From Falsiroseomonas bella (lineage in GTDB: Bacteria > Pseudomonadota > Alphaproteobacteria > Acetobacterales > Acetobacteraceae): 64,000 nt of DNA. The translations under genes and the position numbers were made by a program. The notes beneath the pieces are model-generated. The model was not told the origin of the DNA and did no database searches. It saw only the letters and a list, made by a program, of their open reading frames with translations. The stretch covers positions 682,001-746,000 of the forward strand of contig NZ_QGNA01000003.1 of assembly GCF_003173615.1 (NCBI RefSeq), given 5' to 3'. Position 1 is the first letter of the stretch. Every line of letters starts with the position of its first letter. Below are positions 26,827 through 35,231 of the stretch, piece by piece.

Positions 26827-27272
26827 GCAAGGCCCGCCCGACCCGCGCGGACTACCGCTTCTTCCTGGAGATCCCGACGCGCTGGATGGACAACGACGTC
26901 TACCGGCACGTCAACAACGTCACCTACTATTCCTGGTTCGACACGGTGGTCGCCCGCTTCCTGCTGGGATCGGGCGCGATCAACCTCACCGACAGCCCGG
27001 TGATCGGCGTGGTGGTCGAGACGCTCTGCCGCTACCACGCCCCCATCGCCTTCCCCGAGACCGTCACGGCCGGGCTGCGCGTGGAGCGGCTCGGCAACAC
27101 CTCGATCCGCTACGGCATCGCGATCTTCCGCGAGGACGAGGACAGCGCCAGCGCCGAGGGCCACTTCGTGCATGTCTATGTGGACCGCGCGACGCAGACG
27201 AAGCCGCAACCCCTGCCGGATCGCCTGCGCGATGCCGCGGCGGCGCTGGTGGTTCCCGGCGCGGCGGCGTAG
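26823..27272 (+). CDS. Hotdog-fold acyl-CoA thioesterase (4-hydroxybenzoyl-CoA thioesterase type)
   Basis: The 149-residue protein carries the 4HBT-family active-site motif RWMDNDVYRHVNNVTYYSWFD at about 20-40, where the first Asp after W is the catalytic-position acid. It hydrolyses an acyl-CoA thioester; aromatic or short branched acyl groups are possible. It overlaps the NMT1-like gene by ATGA and is followed after 31 bases by a 2-hydroxyacid dehydrogenase, so the three are probably one operon. Confidence 0.85.
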   Translation: MSKARPTRADYRFFLEIPTRWMDNDVYRHVNNVTYYSWFDTVVARFLLGSGAINLTDSPVIGVVVETLCRYHAPIAFPETVTAGLRVERLGNTSIRYGIAIFREDEDSASAEGHFVHVYVDRATQTKPQPLPDRLRDAAAALVVPGAAA

Positions 27273-27303
27273 ATCGCCTGCAAAGACCGCCGAAGGGACG
27301 ACC

Positions 27304-28263
27304 ATGCCTGAACTCAAGCGCCTTGCGATCCTCGACGACTACCAGGGCGTCGCGCTCTCCATGGGGCCGTGGGACCGGCTGCCGAACTCGCTCGCCATCG
27401 AGGTCTTCCGGGACACGCTGAAGGACCGCGAGGCGCTGGTGCAGCGCCTGCTCCCCTTCGACGCCATCCTCGGCATGCGGGAACGCACGCCCTTCCCCGC
27501 TTCCCTGATCGAGCGCCTGCCGAACCTCAAGCTCCTCATCACCACCGGCGAGCGGAACCGCGGCTTCGACGTGGCGGCGGCGAAGGCGCGCGGCATCGTC
27601 GTCAGCGGCACGCCGGGCGCCGGCGCGCCGACGGTGGACATCACCTGGGCGCTGATCCTGAACCTGCTGCGCAACGTGCCGGCGGAGATGGAGAGCCTGC
27701 GCGCCGGGCGCTGGCAGACCACGGTCGGCACCTCGGCCGGCGGGCTGACGCTCGGCGTGGTGGGTCTCGGCAAGCTCGGGACGGCGGTGGCGAAGGTCGG
27801 CGCCGCGCTCGGGATGAAGGTGATCGCCTGGAGCCAGAACCTGACGCCGGAAAAAGCCGCGGCGGCCGGCGTGGAGTACGCGACGAAGGAGGAGCTGTTC
27901 GCCCGCGCCGACGTCATCACGCTGCATGTCATCCTCTCCGACCGCTCGCGCGGGCTGGTCGGCGCGGCGGACATCGCCCGGATGAAGCCGGGTGCGATCC
28001 TGGTGAACACCTCCCGCGGGCCGCTGATCGACCAGCCCGCCCTGATCGCCGCCCTGAACGAGAAGAAGATCCGCGCCGGCATCGACGTGTTCGAGGAGGA
28101 GCCGCTGCCGCCCGACGCCCCGATCCTCGCCTGCCCGAACACGATGCTGACGCCGCATCTCGGCTATGTCTCGACCCAGGCCTATGCCGCCTATTTCGAA
28201 GGCGCGGTCGCAGCGGTGGAGGCCTATCTCGCCGGCAAGCCGATCATGGAACTGCCGGCATGA
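27304..28263 (+). CDS. D-isomer-specific 2-hydroxyacid dehydrogenase family protein
   Basis: The 319-residue NAD(P)-dependent enzyme shows GVVGLGKLGTAVAKVG (dinucleotide loop) and VNTSRGPLIDQPAL (catalytic Arg). GIDVFEEEPLPPD (catalytic Glu region) and MLTPHLGYVS (catalytic His) complete the set. It should reduce or oxidise a 2-keto/2-hydroxy acid. The early part (AILDDYQGVA) is typical of a large proteobacterial branch of unknown substrate. It overlaps the following alpha/beta hydrolase by ATGA. Confidence 0.88.
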   Translation: MPELKRLAILDDYQGVALSMGPWDRLPNSLAIEVFRDTLKDREALVQRLLPFDAILGMRERTPFPASLIERLPNLKLLITTGERNRGFDVAAAKARGIVVSGTPGAGAPTVDITWALILNLLRNVPAEMESLRAGRWQTTVGTSAGGLTLGVVGLGKLGTAVAKVGAALGMKVIAWSQNLTPEKAAAAGVEYATKEELFARADVITLHVILSDRSRGLVGAADIARMKPGAILVNTSRGPLIDQPALIAALNEKKIRAGIDVFEEEPLPPDAPILACPNTMLTPHLGYVSTQAYAAYFEGAVAAVEAYLAGKPIMELPA

Positions 28264-29090
28264 CCCCCCTGCCCGGCTTCTGGGCCACCGCCAGCCAGGC
28301 GGAGCGCGACGCGGCCTATGACAATGCCGGCGCCGTCGCCGACAGCCCGGCGCTGGTCGCCGAGCGCAACGCCGCCTCATCCGCCTTCCGCGCGGCGCAT
28401 CCGGGGCATCTCGACCTCGCCTTCGGCGACACGCAGCGCGAAGCCTGGGACCTGTTCCCCGGCCGCGACCCGCACGCGCCCTGCCTGGTCTTCATCCATG
28501 GCGGCTACTGGCAGCGCAACCGGCGGGAGGATTTCGTCCACCTTGCCGAAGGCGCGCTGGCGATGGGGTGGAGCGCGGCCTTCAACGGCTACAGCATCGC
28601 GCCCGAAGCCTCGCTGACGCGCATCGCCTGGCAGGTCCATGCCGCGCTGGACTGGCTCTCGGCGCATGGCGCGGAGCATGGCATCGCCGGGCCGATCGTC
28701 GTCTCCGGCTGGTCGGCGGGCGGGCACCTCACGGCGCTGGCGCTGGAGCATCCGGCGGTGACGGCGGGCCTCGCCATCTCCGGCATCTTCGAGCTCGCCC
28801 CGATCCGCGACACCAAGCTGAACACCGCACTGAAGCTGACGGAGGAGGAGATCGCCGAGCTCTCCCCCATGCGCCGGCCGGTCGTGCAGAAGCCCCTGGC
28901 TGTCGCCTATGGCAGCGCGGAGCTGCCGGAGCTGTGCCGCCAGTCGCGCGACTTCCACGCGCTGCGCAGCGCAGCCCATGCGCCGGGGCCGCTGGTGCCG
29001 GTGCCGGGGGCCGACCATTTCCGGGTGCTGGAGGCGCTGCGCGTGCCGAATGGCAGCCTGCTGCGCGTGGCGGCGACCCTGCTGGACTAA
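28260..29090 (+). CDS. Alpha/beta hydrolase, kynurenine formamidase/esterase-like
   Basis: The 276-residue enzyme has the oxyanion motif HGGYW (80-84) and the nucleophile elbow GWSAGG with Ser152. A C-terminal PGADHFRVLE supplies the catalytic His. HGGYW is typical of arylformamidases and carboxylesterases of this branch. It overlaps the dehydrogenase gene by ATGA. Its TAA stop interlocks with the stop of the convergent EEP-family gene at 29087-29090. Formamide and carboxyl ester substrates are both possible. Confidence 0.8.
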   Translation: MTPLPGFWATASQAERDAAYDNAGAVADSPALVAERNAASSAFRAAHPGHLDLAFGDTQREAWDLFPGRDPHAPCLVFIHGGYWQRNRREDFVHLAEGALAMGWSAAFNGYSIAPEASLTRIAWQVHAALDWLSAHGAEHGIAGPIVVSGWSAGGHLTALALEHPAVTAGLAISGIFELAPIRDTKLNTALKLTEEEIAELSPMRRPVVQKPLAVAYGSAELPELCRQSRDFHALRSAAHAPGPLVPVPGADHFRVLEALRVPNGSLLRVAATLLD

Positions 29091-29809
29091 TCCAGCAGCA
29101 CCGGCCGTCTCGCGCCGAGATCCACCTCCGCGACCAGCGGCAGGTGGTCGGAGGCGCGGCGCGCCAGGGGCGTGTCGTGCGCCCGCACCGCCGAGACCAG
29201 GCCGGTCCGGTCGCCGAGGATGCGGTCGAAGGAGAGCCACGGCCGGAAGGCCGGGAAGGTGGGTGCGCGCGGCGGCGCGCCGAAGACCGGCCGGAGCACC
29301 TCCAGCGCGCCGCCATCCTCCCGCCGCTCGTTCAGGTCGCCCAGCAGCAGGGTCGGCAACGCCGGTCCGACGCCGGCCTGCATCGCCTGCAGCAGCAGCC
29401 GCGCCTGGCGCCGCCGGCGCTCGCTTCCCAGGCTGAGATGCGTGGCCAGAAGCCGGAACGGTCCTTCGCCCAGGTCCAGTTCCACCAGGATCGCTCCTCG
29501 CGGCTCGGCCCCGCCCAGGCGGAGCCCGACCGGCGCGCGCAGCACGCGCGCATGCTGCGCCACCAGCAGGACGTTGCCGCGCCAGCCGAGATGCGCGGGC
29601 TGCTCCGCCACCGCCAGCGGCCGCAGCCCGAGCACCTCGCCCATCGCGTGCCCGTCCAGCATGTCCACGCCGGGGCGGAGCCAGTGCTGCGCTTCCTGCA
29701 GCGCGACCACATCGGCGCGCAGCTCCGCAACGACATCAAGGATGCGGTCCGGGCGATACCAGCCCACGGCACCCCAGCCGCGGTGGATGTTGTAGGTGGC
29801 GACCCGCAC
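29087..29809 (-). CDS. Endonuclease/exonuclease/phosphatase (EEP) family protein
   Basis: The 240-residue protein starts at GTG 29809, directly abutting the stop of the upstream membrane gene. It has the EEP motifs ATYNIHRG (metal-site Asn), VVALQEAQHW (catalytic Glu), ATHLSLG, LLLGDLNERRED (Asp-Asn pair) and SDHLPLV (Asp-His). The family cleaves phosphodiesters or phosphomonoesters, and the YNIHRG form is common in small stand-alone phosphohydrolases. Nucleic acid, lipid or sugar phosphates are all possible substrates. Confidence 0.82.
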   Translation of the reverse strand: MRVATYNIHRGWGAVGWYRPDRILDVVAELRADVVALQEAQHWLRPGVDMLDGHAMGEVLGLRPLAVAEQPAHLGWRGNVLLVAQHARVLRAPVGLRLGGAEPRGAILVELDLGEGPFRLLATHLSLGSERRRRQARLLLQAMQAGVGPALPTLLLGDLNERREDGGALEVLRPVFGAPPRAPTFPAFRPWLSFDRILGDRTGLVSAVRAHDTPLARRASDHLPLVAEVDLGARRPVLLD

Positions 29810-30376
29810 TCAGCGCCGGCCGCCGGCCCGCAGCCACAGCGCCGCACCGGCCGATGCGCCGAGCGCGGTGAGCACGACATCGGTCCAGGTGTCGCGCCAG
29901 TCGCCGATGATCGCGACGGCCCATTCGAAGACTTCCCACGCGACGCCGAGCGCGAGCCCGAAGGCGGCGCCGGCCAGTGCCATCCGGCCGGGCCCGCGCG
30001 GCCTGCCATCGGCCAGCAGCAACGCGGCGAAGACCGCGCCGGCCAGCATCCCGCTCAGCGCGTGCACGATCTCGTCATAGGGGTTCACGCCATAGAAGTA
30101 GTTCAGCCCGTAGCCGGGGCTCGCCAGCACGGTCGCGAGCACCGGCGTCGCATCCAGCCGGCGTGGCAGGGCGCGGACGCGCCAGGGCAGCACCTCCATC
30201 CGTTCGCGTGGCGGAAGGATCAGGGCGAGGCAGCCGACCAGTGCCGCTGCGGTGCCGATCGCGGCGTTGCGCCGCTCGACCGCCCAAAGCGCAACGATCA
30301 CGGCCGCAAGCCCGAGCAGGCAGAGCCAGGCGAAGCGCGAATGCCGCCGCAGATCCTGCTTCGTCAAAAGCGCCAA
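29810..30376 (-). CDS. DUF2238/YjdF-like inner-membrane protein
   Basis: The 188-residue protein has about five hydrophobic segments. It carries the family motifs YDEIVHALSGMLAG, GVAWEVFEW and DTWTDVVLTALGA, the usual signature of the YjdF/DUF2238 group, whose role is unknown. TTG 30376 is chosen as start because GGAGG lies five bases before it; a longer TTG reading would begin at 30415. The stop directly abuts the GTG of the EEP gene, so the two form a transcription unit. Confidence 0.72.
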   Translation of the reverse strand: MALLTKQDLRRHSRFAWLCLLGLAAVIVALWAVERRNAAIGTAAALVGCLALILPPRERMEVLPWRVRALPRRLDATPVLATVLASPGYGLNYFYGVNPYDEIVHALSGMLAGAVFAALLLADGRPRGPGRMALAGAAFGLALGVAWEVFEWAVAIIGDWRDTWTDVVLTALGASAGAALWLRAGGRR

Positions 30377-30483
30377 GCGAGCCTCCGTTCCAGGCGGCCC
30401 GGGCCGCGGAGGCAATGAACGCGCGAGGACGGCGAAGGTGGCGCCCCTTTCGCGCCGCGCGCCGGGCGCGTTAGCCTGCCGCC

Positions 30484-31656
30484 ATGCCGACCATCTCCGC
30501 GATCCAGGTCTTCCCGATCCGAAGCGACCTGGTCGGCGGCCCGCCGCGCACGAAGCCCCGCCGGCCGAGCTGGAACGGCACCGCGGAGGTCGCGGGGCCG
30601 ATGGCGCGGCATGCGCGCTTCAAGGTGGACCGGACGATCTGGCGCCCCACCTGGCCGGGCGTCGGCTGCCTGGTGACGGCCAGCGACGGCACATGGGGCT
30701 TCGGCATCACGCGCTATGCGGGGCCGGTGATCCCGACCATCGAGAGCCACCTGGCGCCGCTGCTGATCGGCGAGGATGCGCTGGCGACCGAGACGCTGTG
30801 GGACATGATGGCGCGCATAGCCTCGCCCTATTCCGCGGCGGGGCTGGCGGCCTATGCGATCAGCGCAGTGGACCTCGCGCTCTGGGACCTCAAGGGCAAG
30901 ATCCTGGGGCAGCCGGTGTGGCGGCTGATCGGCGGGCCGGCGCGTCCGGCGATCCCCTGCTACGCGACGGGCGGCGACACCGACTGGCACATGGAGCTGG
31001 GTTTCCGCGCCACCAAGCTGCCGCTGCCGCATGGCCCGGCCGATGGCCTGCCAGGCCTCAACCGCAACGAGGACCTCGTCGCGCGCACGCGGGAGATGAT
31101 CGGGCGCGACGTGGAGCTGATGCTGGATTGCTGGATGGCGCTCGATGTCGAATACGCGGTGCGCCTCGCGGAACGGCTGCGCCCCCATGGCCTGCGCTGG
31201 ATCGAGGATTGCCTGACGCCTGAGGACCTGGACGGCCAGGAGGCGCTGCGGAAACGCCTGCCCTGGATGGGGCTCGCGACAGGCGAGCACTGGTACATGC
31301 CGCCGCCCTTCCTGCACGCCGCGGCGCGGCGCGTGGCCGACGTGCTGCAGCCCGACATCGCCTGGGCGGGCGGGCTGACGGCGCTGCTGCGCATCCACGC
31401 CATCGCGGATGCCGCCGGCATCGCGGTGATCCCGCATGCGGGCATGAACACGCCATACGGGCAGCATTTCGGATTCGCCATGCCCGGCGCGCCGATGGGC
31501 GAGATGTTCGTGGGCACCGCGCCGGGCATCCCGCTGGAGGAAACGCGGCTGTTCCCCGGCATGGCCGTGCCGGTGAACGGCGATCTGGTGCCGAATGACG
31601 CGCCCGGCTTCGGCCTCGGCGCCACGCTCGACGACATAGCGGCGATGAAGCCGTGA
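30484..31656 (+). CDS. Enolase-superfamily sugar acid dehydratase, L-rhamnonate dehydratase-like
   Basis: The 390-residue enzyme resembles L-rhamnonate dehydratase: LMLDCWMALDVEYAVRLA and WIEDCLTPEDLDGQ (metal ligands). TGEHWY follows with the Glu ligand and His, and the C-terminal VIPHAGMNTPYGQHFGFA holds the catalytic His region. It should dehydrate an acid sugar to a 2-keto-3-deoxy acid. The linked Bug receptor at 31671, 14 bases downstream, probably captures its substrate. L-rhamnonate is the nearest guess, but other deoxy-sugar acids are possible. Confidence 0.83.
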   Translation: MPTISAIQVFPIRSDLVGGPPRTKPRRPSWNGTAEVAGPMARHARFKVDRTIWRPTWPGVGCLVTASDGTWGFGITRYAGPVIPTIESHLAPLLIGEDALATETLWDMMARIASPYSAAGLAAYAISAVDLALWDLKGKILGQPVWRLIGGPARPAIPCYATGGDTDWHMELGFRATKLPLPHGPADGLPGLNRNEDLVARTREMIGRDVELMLDCWMALDVEYAVRLAERLRPHGLRWIEDCLTPEDLDGQEALRKRLPWMGLATGEHWYMPPPFLHAAARRVADVLQPDIAWAGGLTALLRIHAIADAAGIAVIPHAGMNTPYGQHFGFAMPGAPMGEMFVGTAPGIPLEETRLFPGMAVPVNGDLVPNDAPGFGLGATLDDIAAMKP

Positions 31657-31670
31657 AGGAGGAAGGGTCC

Positions 31671-32630
31671 ATGTTGCTCAATCGTCGCGGCCTGCTGGCC
31701 GCCGGCGGCGCGCTGGCGCTGCCCGCCATCGCCCGCGCCCAGGACGGGCCGGTGCGCATCGTCGTCCCCGCCCCGCCCGGTGCCTTCAATGACGGCCTGG
31801 CGCGGCTGCTGGCGGATCGCCTGCCGGCCAGCCTCGGACAGAATGTCGTGGTGGACAACAAGGCCGGCGCGGGCGGCATGATCGGCACGCGGGAGGTGGT
31901 GGAGGCGCGCCCGGATGGCCGCACCATCGGCATCGCCAACACCGCGACCATGGCGATCAACCCGCATCTCTTCACCAATGCGGGCTACGACCCGATGAAG
32001 GACCTGACGCCGGTGGCGGGCTGCGCCGAGATCATGATCGTCATGGTCGCATCGCAGAAGCTGAGCGTATCCTCCGTGGCGGAGTTGGTGGCGGCGGCGA
32101 AGGCACGGCCGGGGGCGCTGAACTATGCCAGCGCGGGCATCGGCGGCAGCACGCATCTCGCCTTCGAGCTGTTCAAGCTGCGTGCCGGCGTGGACATCAC
32201 CCACGTCCCGTATCGCGGCGCCGCGCCGGTCGCGACCGCGCTGCTGGCCAAGGAGATCGACGTGGCCTTCGAGGGCGTGCCGCTGCTGCTGCCGCATATC
32301 CAGGCCGGCACGCTGAAGCCGCTGGCGGTGTCGGGCGCCGAGCGCCATCCCGCGCTGCCGAACGTGCCGACGATGAAGGAAGCCGGGATCGACTACGAGA
32401 TGGCGATCTGGTTCGGCCTGGTCGCGCCGAACGGCGTGGCGGCGCCGGTGCTGGCGAAGCTCGAGGCCGAGACGCTGAAGGTGATGCGCGACCCCGCCAT
32501 GGCGGCCCGCGTGGCCGACCAGGGCGCGCGCGTGACGCCGCGCGGCGCGGCGGAATTCGGCGCCTTCATGCGGGCGGAGAACGCCAAGTTCGGCGAGGTG
32601 GTGCGCGCGGCCAACATCCAGGCGCAGTAG
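31671..32630 (+). CDS. Bug/TctC-family periplasmic solute receptor (3)
   Basis: The 319-residue protein has a signal peptide (MLLNRRGLLAAGGALALPAI, cut after ARAQD). It then reads VRIVVPAPPGAFNDGLARLLAD, VVDNKAGAGGMIG and ITHVPYRGAAPVATAL. ATG 31671 lies seven bases after a strong AAGGAGG; an upstream GTG is in frame but poorly placed. The gene is tightly linked downstream of the rhamnonate dehydratase-like gene, so it probably binds the related sugar acid. No TctA/B is present. Confidence 0.9.
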   Translation: MLLNRRGLLAAGGALALPAIARAQDGPVRIVVPAPPGAFNDGLARLLADRLPASLGQNVVVDNKAGAGGMIGTREVVEARPDGRTIGIANTATMAINPHLFTNAGYDPMKDLTPVAGCAEIMIVMVASQKLSVSSVAELVAAAKARPGALNYASAGIGGSTHLAFELFKLRAGVDITHVPYRGAAPVATALLAKEIDVAFEGVPLLLPHIQAGTLKPLAVSGAERHPALPNVPTMKEAGIDYEMAIWFGLVAPNGVAAPVLAKLEAETLKVMRDPAMAARVADQGARVTPRGAAEFGAFMRAENAKFGEVVRAANIQAQ

Positions 32631-32667
32631 TCGCCGAACGCCACGGGCGGCGGGGCGTTGCCGGCAC

Positions 32668-33282
32668 ATGCCGCACGAACTCCGCCTGCCCGCCTTCCTG
32701 TTGGGCTTCGCACTCGGAGGCTTCTTCGACGGGATCCTGTTCCACCAGATCCTGCAATGGCACCACCTGCTCTCGCTCTGGGCGCCGGAGGAGGGAATGC
32801 CCTTCCATGTGGTCTGGGATGGGCTGTTCCATGCGGCGCACTACGCCGTTGCCGTATTTGGCCTCGGGCTGCTCTGGCAGCATCGCGAAGGGATCGCGGC
32901 ACCGCGCGCCGGCCGCGGCCTGGTCGCCTGGGCGTGGATCGGCTTCGGCGCGTGGCACATCCTGGATGTGGTGCTGAACCACTGGGTGCTCGGCATGCAC
33001 CGCGCGCGCATCGGCGTGGCGAACCCGCTCGCGTACGACATGATCTTCGTGGCGCTCGGCGTGGTCGGCCTGATGCTGGGATGGCTGCTGCTGCGCCGGC
33101 CGGGCAGCGGAGCGCGAGGCGCGCCGGTCGCGACCGGGCTTGCGATCCTGCTGTTCGCAACCGCGCCAGTGGCCGCGCTGCCGCCGCGCGACCCGGATCC
33201 GGCCATCGCCTCCCTGCTCGGCGGCAGGCTGCTGCCCGCGTTCTGCGCGAGCTGGGCGCGGGTGGACTACGCCGCCAGGTAG
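32668..33282 (+). CDS. DUF2243 membrane protein
   Basis: The 204-residue protein begins with the DUF2243 hallmark LGGFFDGILFHQILQWHHLLS and contains histidine-rich turns (VVWDGLFHAAHYA, WHILDVVLNHWVLGMHR). It has about five membrane segments and a short C-terminal domain. The family is often called a predicted membrane protein linked to metal or heme functions, but its role is unproven. The 3' end overlaps by 16 bases the convergent amidohydrolase gene. Confidence 0.82.
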   Translation: MPHELRLPAFLLGFALGGFFDGILFHQILQWHHLLSLWAPEEGMPFHVVWDGLFHAAHYAVAVFGLGLLWQHREGIAAPRAGRGLVAWAWIGFGAWHILDVVLNHWVLGMHRARIGVANPLAYDMIFVALGVVGLMLGWLLLRRPGSGARGAPVATGLAILLFATAPVAALPPRDPDPAIASLLGGRLLPAFCASWARVDYAAR

Positions 33283-34460
33283 CGCGCCGCGCCTTCGGCA
33301 AGAACCCGCACGCAGAGCGCCAGGTCCTCCTCCTTCGTGTCCTCGGCCCAATGGTGGCTGATGCCGTTGATGGAGGGCGTGAACAGCATCGCAGCCGGCA
33401 TCACCCGCGCGATGTATTGCGCATCGTGCCCGGCGCCTGAGGGCATGCGCTGCCAGGCGCCAGGTGCCAACGCCTCCGCCGCGTCGGCCAGCGCCTGCTG
33501 CAGCGCCTGGTCGCAGAGCGCGGGGGTGGAGAGGCTGACCGGCTCCAGCACGCAGGGGCATTTCTCGCGGCGGTTGCTCTCCTGCACCAGCGCATGCAGG
33601 CGCTCCTCCATGCGGGCGATGATCGCGGTGTCCACGTCGCGTAGCTGGAACAGCACCTCGCAGCGGCCGGGGATGATGCTGGCTGCGCCAGGATCGAGGC
33701 TGATGCGCCCCGTCGTCCAGGTGCTGCGCGGCCCGCAGACCAGCGGGAATTGCCGGTCGATCTCTGCCAGCAGGCGGATCGCGGAAAGGCCCGCGTCGCG
33801 CCGCTCCGCCATCGTCGTGCCGCCGGCATGGTCCTGCATGCCGGTGAAGACCAGCTTCCACTGCCGGATCGCGACGATGCCGGTGACGACGCCGACGCGC
33901 AGGCCCGCGCTTTCGAGCTGGGTTCCCTGCTCGATATGCATCTCGAGGAAGCCCCTGTAGCGACCTTCCGCGCAGCGCATGCGCGGGCGGCCTTCCAGCC
34001 CGGCTTCCTTCAACGCCTCCCGCAGGGGCTTGCCATGGTAGCGGTTGGCGAGGCGGTCGATCTCGGCGTCTTCGAGTTGCCCGATGAAGCTGCGGCTGCC
34101 GATGAAGCCGCCATAATGGCCTTCCTCGTCGGCGAAGGCGATGACATCCACCGGCAGGCCCGCGCGGGCGAGCGCAAGACCCGAGACGACCCCGAGAGCG
34201 CCATCCAGCCAGCCGGCATGGTTCTGCGTCTCGATATGGCTGCCGACGAGCAGATGCGGCCCGGCGCCCTTGTGGCGGCCGATGACGTTGCCGATGCCGT
34301 CCATCTCCGGCTCCAGGCCGCATTCCGTCATGCGGTCCATCAGCCAGCGGCGGCTTTCCATGTCCTCCTTCGTGTAGGTCGGGCGGTGCACGCCGGTCTT
34401 GTAGGTGCCGATCTTCCGAAGATCGTGCAGGTCGGCGAGGAAGCGGGCGGTGTCCACCAT
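33267..34460 (-). CDS. M20-family amidohydrolase (N-carbamoyl-L-amino-acid hydrolase/allantoate amidohydrolase-like)
   Basis: The 397-residue enzyme shows the M20 ureidase ligands: VGSHIETQNHAGWLDGALGV (His and Asp), AFADEEGHYGGFIGS (Glu) and EMHIEQGTQLESAG. QDHAGGTTM and a C-terminal ISHHWAEDT (His) complete the set. The first metal loop reads HIETQNHAGWLDG rather than the usual HxDTQPxGGRxDG, which may mark a different substrate. The start overlaps the SDR stop (TGATG at 34460). It is the last of four genes that form a tight minus-strand operon. Confidence 0.85.
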   Translation of the reverse strand: MVDTARFLADLHDLRKIGTYKTGVHRPTYTKEDMESRRWLMDRMTECGLEPEMDGIGNVIGRHKGAGPHLLVGSHIETQNHAGWLDGALGVVSGLALARAGLPVDVIAFADEEGHYGGFIGSRSFIGQLEDAEIDRLANRYHGKPLREALKEAGLEGRPRMRCAEGRYRGFLEMHIEQGTQLESAGLRVGVVTGIVAIRQWKLVFTGMQDHAGGTTMAERRDAGLSAIRLLAEIDRQFPLVCGPRSTWTTGRISLDPGAASIIPGRCEVLFQLRDVDTAIIARMEERLHALVQESNRREKCPCVLEPVSLSTPALCDQALQQALADAAEALAPGAWQRMPSGAGHDAQYIARVMPAAMLFTPSINGISHHWAEDTKEEDLALCVRVLAEGAARYLAA

Positions 34461-35227
34461 CACGTCGTCAGCCCGCCATCCACCACGACGGTCTGGCCCG
34501 TCACCATCGCAGCACCCGCCAGCAGGAACACCACGACCTCGGCGATGTCCTCCGGCGTACAGCGGCGCTTGAGCAAAGCGTTCTCGATGGAGTTCGCGCG
34601 CTGCTCGTTGGTCCATTCGATCATCCAGGTGGAATCCACGGCCCCCGGCGCGACCGCGTTCACCCGCACCTCCGGCGACAGGCCGCGCGCCAGGTTCTTG
34701 GTCAGGCTGATCACGCCCGCCTTGGTCGCGCCATAGGCCATGGACGACCCCGCATGGTTGATCCCGGCGATGGAGGCGATGGACACGATCGCGCCATGCG
34801 CCTTCTTCAGCGCCGGCGCCGCCGCCTTGCTGCAGCGGAACACGCCGAGGAGGTTCACCTCCAGCAGCGTGTGCCAGACCTCCTCCGTCAGCCTTTCCAG
34901 CTCATGCGGCGCGATGGTTGTGCGCGTGGCGGGCGTGCCGGCGTTGTTCACCAGATAGTCGAGCCGCCCGAGATCGGCGACCGCGCGCTCCACCATGCCC
35001 GCGCAATCCGCCGCGTCGCCGACATTGCCGGGCGCGGAGACGACCTTGGCGCCCGTCATCGCATGCAGCTTCGCCACCGCCTCCGGCCCGCGCGGATCGT
35101 CGGCCAGGTGGTTGATCGCAACGGCCGCCCCGCCGCGCGCCAGCATCGTCGCCGTTGCGAAGCCGATACCGGAGGCGCCGCCGGTGACGAGCGCGGCCTT
35201 GCCCTTGAGGTCGTAGGTGATGCTCAT
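34460..35227 (-). CDS. Short-chain dehydrogenase/reductase
   Basis: The 255-residue protein has TGGASGIG near residue 15 (dinucleotide loop), LVNNAG, SIASIAG and YGATKAG (Tyr-x3-Lys). It ends in GQTVVVDGG, all classical SDR features. Four bases separate it from the upstream hydroxyacyl-CoA dehydrogenase-like gene, and its stop overlaps the start of the M20 amidohydrolase. It probably oxidises or reduces an intermediate of the same unknown pathway. Confidence 0.87.
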   Translation of the reverse strand: MSITYDLKGKAALVTGGASGIGFATATMLARGGAAVAINHLADDPRGPEAVAKLHAMTGAKVVSAPGNVGDAADCAGMVERAVADLGRLDYLVNNAGTPATRTTIAPHELERLTEEVWHTLLEVNLLGVFRCSKAAAPALKKAHGAIVSIASIAGINHAGSSMAYGATKAGVISLTKNLARGLSPEVRVNAVAPGAVDSTWMIEWTNEQRANSIENALLKRRCTPEDIAEVVVFLLAGAAMVTGQTVVVDGGLTT

Positions 35228-35231
35228 GGCC

